A stretch of DNA of 8,215 nt from Deltaproteobacteria bacterium (GTDB lineage: Bacteria > Desulfobacterota > Desulfobacteria > Desulfobacterales > JAUVVS01). Below the pieces are notes generated by a model. The model was given only the letters and a program-made list of their open reading frames with translations. It was not told the DNA's origin and did no database searches. The position numbers were made by a program, and so were the translations under genes. Below are positions 6,063-8,215 of this stretch, piece by piece (the stretch's first letter is position 1; the number at the start of each line of letters is the position of its first letter). The stretch is from the NCBI GenBank assembly GCA_030604545.1, contig JAUVVS010000068.1:1-8215 (forward strand), written 5' to 3'.

Positions 6063-6698
6063 TTACATAATGGTTGTATATTCACCTCCATCAGCCACTT
6101 TCAGATAATCGGAAAGAAGCCATCCAATAATAGCCAGGCATTCCATATCAAGATATTTTGCTGCACGTCTTTCGAAAAGCACAGAGCATTGGGCCGGGAA
6201 TTCATCATCTTCATCGTTAAACAGCAGGAAAACAGGAACCTTTGGAAGGGAATCGAACCGCATTGTAACATCATAGGCAAGATCAAGATCAGGAGGGCGT
6301 CCTCCCAGCTTTTTACATGCCTTATTGAGTTCATTGAGTCTGTTTGAAAAAGTTTTGGCAATCGGTTTTTCTGCATTGTTTGAAAATCCATCTACAAAAG
6401 GGGCTGCATCCTTAAAATCTTTATAGGATACCCAATCGTCTTCACGGGGAGCAACATCAGGGCATAAAAGAAGATATTTGCAAAGAAGAACGTTTACAGC
6501 GTGATGCGGCTTGTTTCCCAACGGATCAATTATATCCCTTGCAGAAACCATGTAAGGTTTGCCGAATAAAGGAATTATTACTTCATCTCCTTCTATCTGA
6601 ACCCCGAGCTTCTCTGTTATAGACTGAATATCCAACTTGGCGACCTGGGCTAAGTAGTCTCGATAAGTTTTCTCAAAGGCAGGGGATTTTTCTTCCAT
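6063..6698 (-). CDS. DUF3786 family protein, function unknown
   Basis: A 211-residue soluble protein that fits the DUF3786 family, common in anaerobes such as sulfate reducers; no activity is known to me. Blocks typical of the family are IIPLFGKPYMVSARD (41-55), the region ending in YLL (about 70-77), DDWVSYKDFKDAAPF (87-101), GGRPP with DLDLAYD (132-143), FDSLPKVPVFLLFNDEDDEFPA (148-169) and a C-terminal YLDMECLAIIGWLL (182-195). No signal peptide or membrane helix is seen. I chose ATG 6698 over the in-frame ATG at 6770, because the longer form would overlap most of the HIT active site and lacks family support. The HIT stop codon is seven bases upstream and the likely ribosome site GGAGG lies inside the last HIT codons, so the two genes are translationally coupled. 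The inverted repeat at 5949-6032 follows the stop. Confidence 0.85.
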   Translation of the reverse strand: MEEKSPAFEKTYRDYLAQVAKLDIQSITEKLGVQIEGDEVIIPLFGKPYMVSARDIIDPLGNKPHHAVNVLLCKYLLLCPDVAPREDDWVSYKDFKDAAPFVDGFSNNAEKPIAKTFSNRLNELNKACKKLGGRPPDLDLAYDVTMRFDSLPKVPVFLLFNDEDDEFPAQCSVLFERRAAKYLDMECLAIIGWLLSDYLKVADGGEYTTIM

Positions 6699-6705
6699 GT
6701 TTCTA

Positions 6706-7032
6706 TTACCATCCTCCAACAAGGTGCAGATGCAGGTGAAAAATAATCTGTCCGCCACCCCTTTCAACATTGAAAAAGAGTTTATATCCGGAACTTGATA
6801 TGGATTCTTTCTTGGCCATGTCTCTGGCGATTGTAATCATTTCTGATACTATATTTTTATCATCTTGTGTTAAATCATTTATGCTTCTTATATGTTTTTT
6901 GGGTACAATCAGAAGGTGCACGGGGGCATGTGGATTAATATCTTTAAATACCACCAGAGTATCATTCTCATACAAAAATTGAGTTGAAGTATCCCCATTT
7001 ACAATTTTGCAAAATTGGCAATCATCTTTCAT
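6706..7032 (-). CDS. HIT-family (HinT/PKCI-like) nucleotide phosphoramidase or hydrolase
   Basis: A 108-residue histidine-triad protein. These enzymes hydrolyse AMP-linked phosphoramidates and acyl-adenylates, and the true substrate is usually unknown. Seen here are the zinc-ligand pair CQFC (C5, C8), the segment FKDINPHAPVHLLIVPKKHI (29-48) with H39 and H47, and the catalytic triad HLHLHL (H99, H101, H103), where H101 should be the nucleophile. The protein stops at GGW, whereas most HinT homologues continue for about six to eight residues with an R-x-M-x-WPPG-like tail. The C-terminus is therefore short but the active site is complete. AAGGAG lies 11 bases before the ATG. The MFS gene ends 51 bp upstream on the same strand, and DUF3786 begins seven bases downstream. 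Confidence 0.93.
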   Translation of the reverse strand: MKDDCQFCKIVNGDTSTQFLYENDTLVVFKDINPHAPVHLLIVPKKHIRSINDLTQDDKNIVSEMITIARDMAKKESISSSGYKLFFNVERGGGQIIFHLHLHLVGGW

Positions 7033-7083
7033 GGAGGAATTTTCTCCTTTTAGCGTACAAGATTATGGAAAAGCAATTCATAT

Positions 7084-8215
7084 TTATTGTTTTTTCCAAG
7101 CCAATAATCCCCAAATACTCGAAACCAATGCAAGACCGCTAATAGCTGCTGAAACAAGACCGGTAGAGAGTATCCCGCCTGACAGCCAAACCGGTCCCCC
7201 TATCATTGCGCCAAACACCCGTCCGAGACCGCCGGCCGCAAGAAAACCCGCAATCATTGTTGCTCGCGAGCCTGGTAATAATTCGGTGCAAAGGGATAGT
7301 GCCGTAACAATAGTATATTCAAAAATTAAAAAAATAATAAATATCCCTGTCAATGCCATCGGGAGGGTTTGACCCAAAAAAGGTAAAACTCCATAACTTA
7401 TTGCTGTCAATAATATGCCAACCACTAACGATCGCTTCAACCCAAACTTGTCGGCCAGAGTTGCAGTCATGCCTTCTCCTAACAGTTCGGCCACGCCAAT
7501 AATGCTTGTTCCTAACCCCAGAGCTAAAATGCTTAGATTGAAATCTTTTTCCAACCAGGCTCCATATACCACAAAAAGGTTATCATTGGCGGCGCTGAGG
7601 AAAAAACTAAACCCAAGCGCTCCTATAGCGGCCCGTTCTTTTATTAGATTTTGCCAGGCTTGTTTGAAACCGATTGAGGTTAAGGTAGTGGAAGTGTGTT
7701 TTATATCTTTGGGTATGAAGATTATTAATCCTAAAATACCCAAGAGGCCAAACCCGCTTAACGCAAAAAAAGGGGCTCGCCACCCAAATTGGTCGATAAG
7801 AAGCGCAATAAAAGGTATTCCCACCAGAGTCGTGCCCGCCCAACTCATCTCAAGCACTCCGACAACCATACCTCGTCGATGAAAAGGCACACGTTCGCCG
7901 ACATAGGCCTGTATGGCCGGATCAAAAGTGATTTTTCCAATGCCGGCAACAAATAGTGCAGTCAATACAACACTGTAAAACGGGAAAAGACCTGCCGCGA
8001 ACATACCAACAACAACCATTCCCAGGGCGGCCAGCATCATCAATCGGTAGCCTAAACGATCAGCCAAAGGGCCAATGAAAATACCGATTATTCCCGTAAT
8101 CTGATTGGCTGCTATTAATGAGGTTACAGCCGTTAGAGGAACTCCCATCCCCCGGCTCAGGACAGGTGCAAAGGGGTATGCAAAACGTCTAGAAGTGTTC
8201 AGAACCAGACGGCAC
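7084..8215 (-). CDS. Major facilitator superfamily transporter, 5' end outside window
   Basis: An integral membrane permease; substrate unknown. The frame stays open to the right edge: ahead of the internal Met at 8148 it reads LVLNTSRRFAYPFAPVLSRG, a typical N-terminal segment of AraJ-like MFS proteins, so that Met is not the start. The window holds 376 residues. The MFS loop 2-3 motif GPLADRLGYR lies 20-35 residues after that Met. MSWAGTTLVGIPF with FGWRAPFF matches the TM5-TM6 region, and ATLADKFGLKRS is the matching loop in the second half. A central loop (FIPKDIKHTSTTLTSIGFK) joins the two six-helix halves. The protein ends in WKKQ. It lies upstream of HIT and DUF3786 on the same strand with a 51-bp gap and no terminator, so they are probably co-transcribed. 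A drug or sugar-type efflux role is possible but not shown. Confidence 0.92.
   Translation of the reverse strand, partial: CRLVLNTSRRFAYPFAPVLSRGMGVPLTAVTSLIAANQITGIIGIFIGPLADRLGYRLMMLAALGMVVVGMFAAGLFPFYSVVLTALFVAGIGKITFDPAIQAYVGERVPFHRRGMVVGVLEMSWAGTTLVGIPFIALLIDQFGWRAPFFALSGFGLLGILGLIIFIPKDIKHTSTTLTSIGFKQAWQNLIKERAAIGALGFSFFLSAANDNLFVVYGAWLEKDFNLSILALGLGTSIIGVAELLGEGMTATLADKFGLKRSLVVGILLTAISYGVLPFLGQTLPMALTGIFIIFLIFEYTIVTALSLCTELLPGSRATMIAGFLAAGGLGRVFGAMIGGPVWLSGGILSTGLVSAAISGLALVSSIWGLLAWKKQ

Noticed and set aside
6699..6770. Longer DUF3786 protein starting inside the HIT gene
   Set aside because: The added residues are a shifted reading of the conserved HIT catalytic codons and show no family similarity.
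7033..7049. Hairpin hiding the HIT ribosome site (GGAG pairing with CTCC)
   Set aside because: Only four base pairs around a seven-base loop; too weak to argue for regulation.
7415..7882. Open frame of 155 codons on the plus strand over the MFS gene
   Set aside because: It is antisense to conserved MFS motifs; its Pro/Arg-rich composition is typical of an antisense shadow.

Overview
The window looks like chromosomal DNA from a low-to-moderate-GC Desulfobacterota organism (a sulfate-reducer-type 'deltaproteobacterium', most like Desulfobacterales). The evidence is the gene content (a DUF3786 protein, a DUF3426 membrane protein with a long acidic linker, LarB, and an E. coli-type EF-P loop) and AT-rich intergenic DNA with dispersed palindromes. 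The taxon is an inference from family knowledge; no rRNA or other marker is present.

Layout, left to right. Bases 2-271 (+) hold the 3' end of a pseudopilin-like (GspG-type C-terminus) gene cut by the window edge. It faces a 472-residue DUF3426 membrane protein (340-1758, -) with an unusual N-terminal Cys/His knuckle and a long acidic repeat linker. A 343-bp gene-free gap (1759-2101) carries a plausible minus-strand promoter and a 9-bp-stem palindrome. Translation elongation factor P (2102-2665, -) follows. A short divergent control region (2666-2844), with a strong inverted repeat overlapping a candidate guaA promoter, separates efp from guaA.

guaA (2845-4374, +), a single-pass coiled-coil protein (4381-5160, +) and larB (5181-5930, +) are spaced 6 and 20 bp apart and look like one operon: GMP synthesis, an unknown envelope coiled coil, and the first step of nickel-pincer cofactor synthesis. 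The convergent gap after larB holds a long imperfect inverted repeat built of 8-bp units. On the minus strand, a 5'-truncated MFS transporter (7084-8215), a HIT-family nucleotide hydrolase (6706-7032) and a DUF3786 protein (6063-6698) run in that order with short gaps and probably form a second operon, with the last two translationally coupled.

Most of the window is housekeeping. I did not find a convincing new defence, mobile or biosynthetic system. The points most worth a second look are the knuckle-acidic-DUF3426 architecture, the near-identical inverted ~20-bp repeats bracketing that gene, the operator-like palindrome between efp and guaA, the guaA/coiled-coil/larB linkage, and the octamer-based inverted repeat at 5949-6032.
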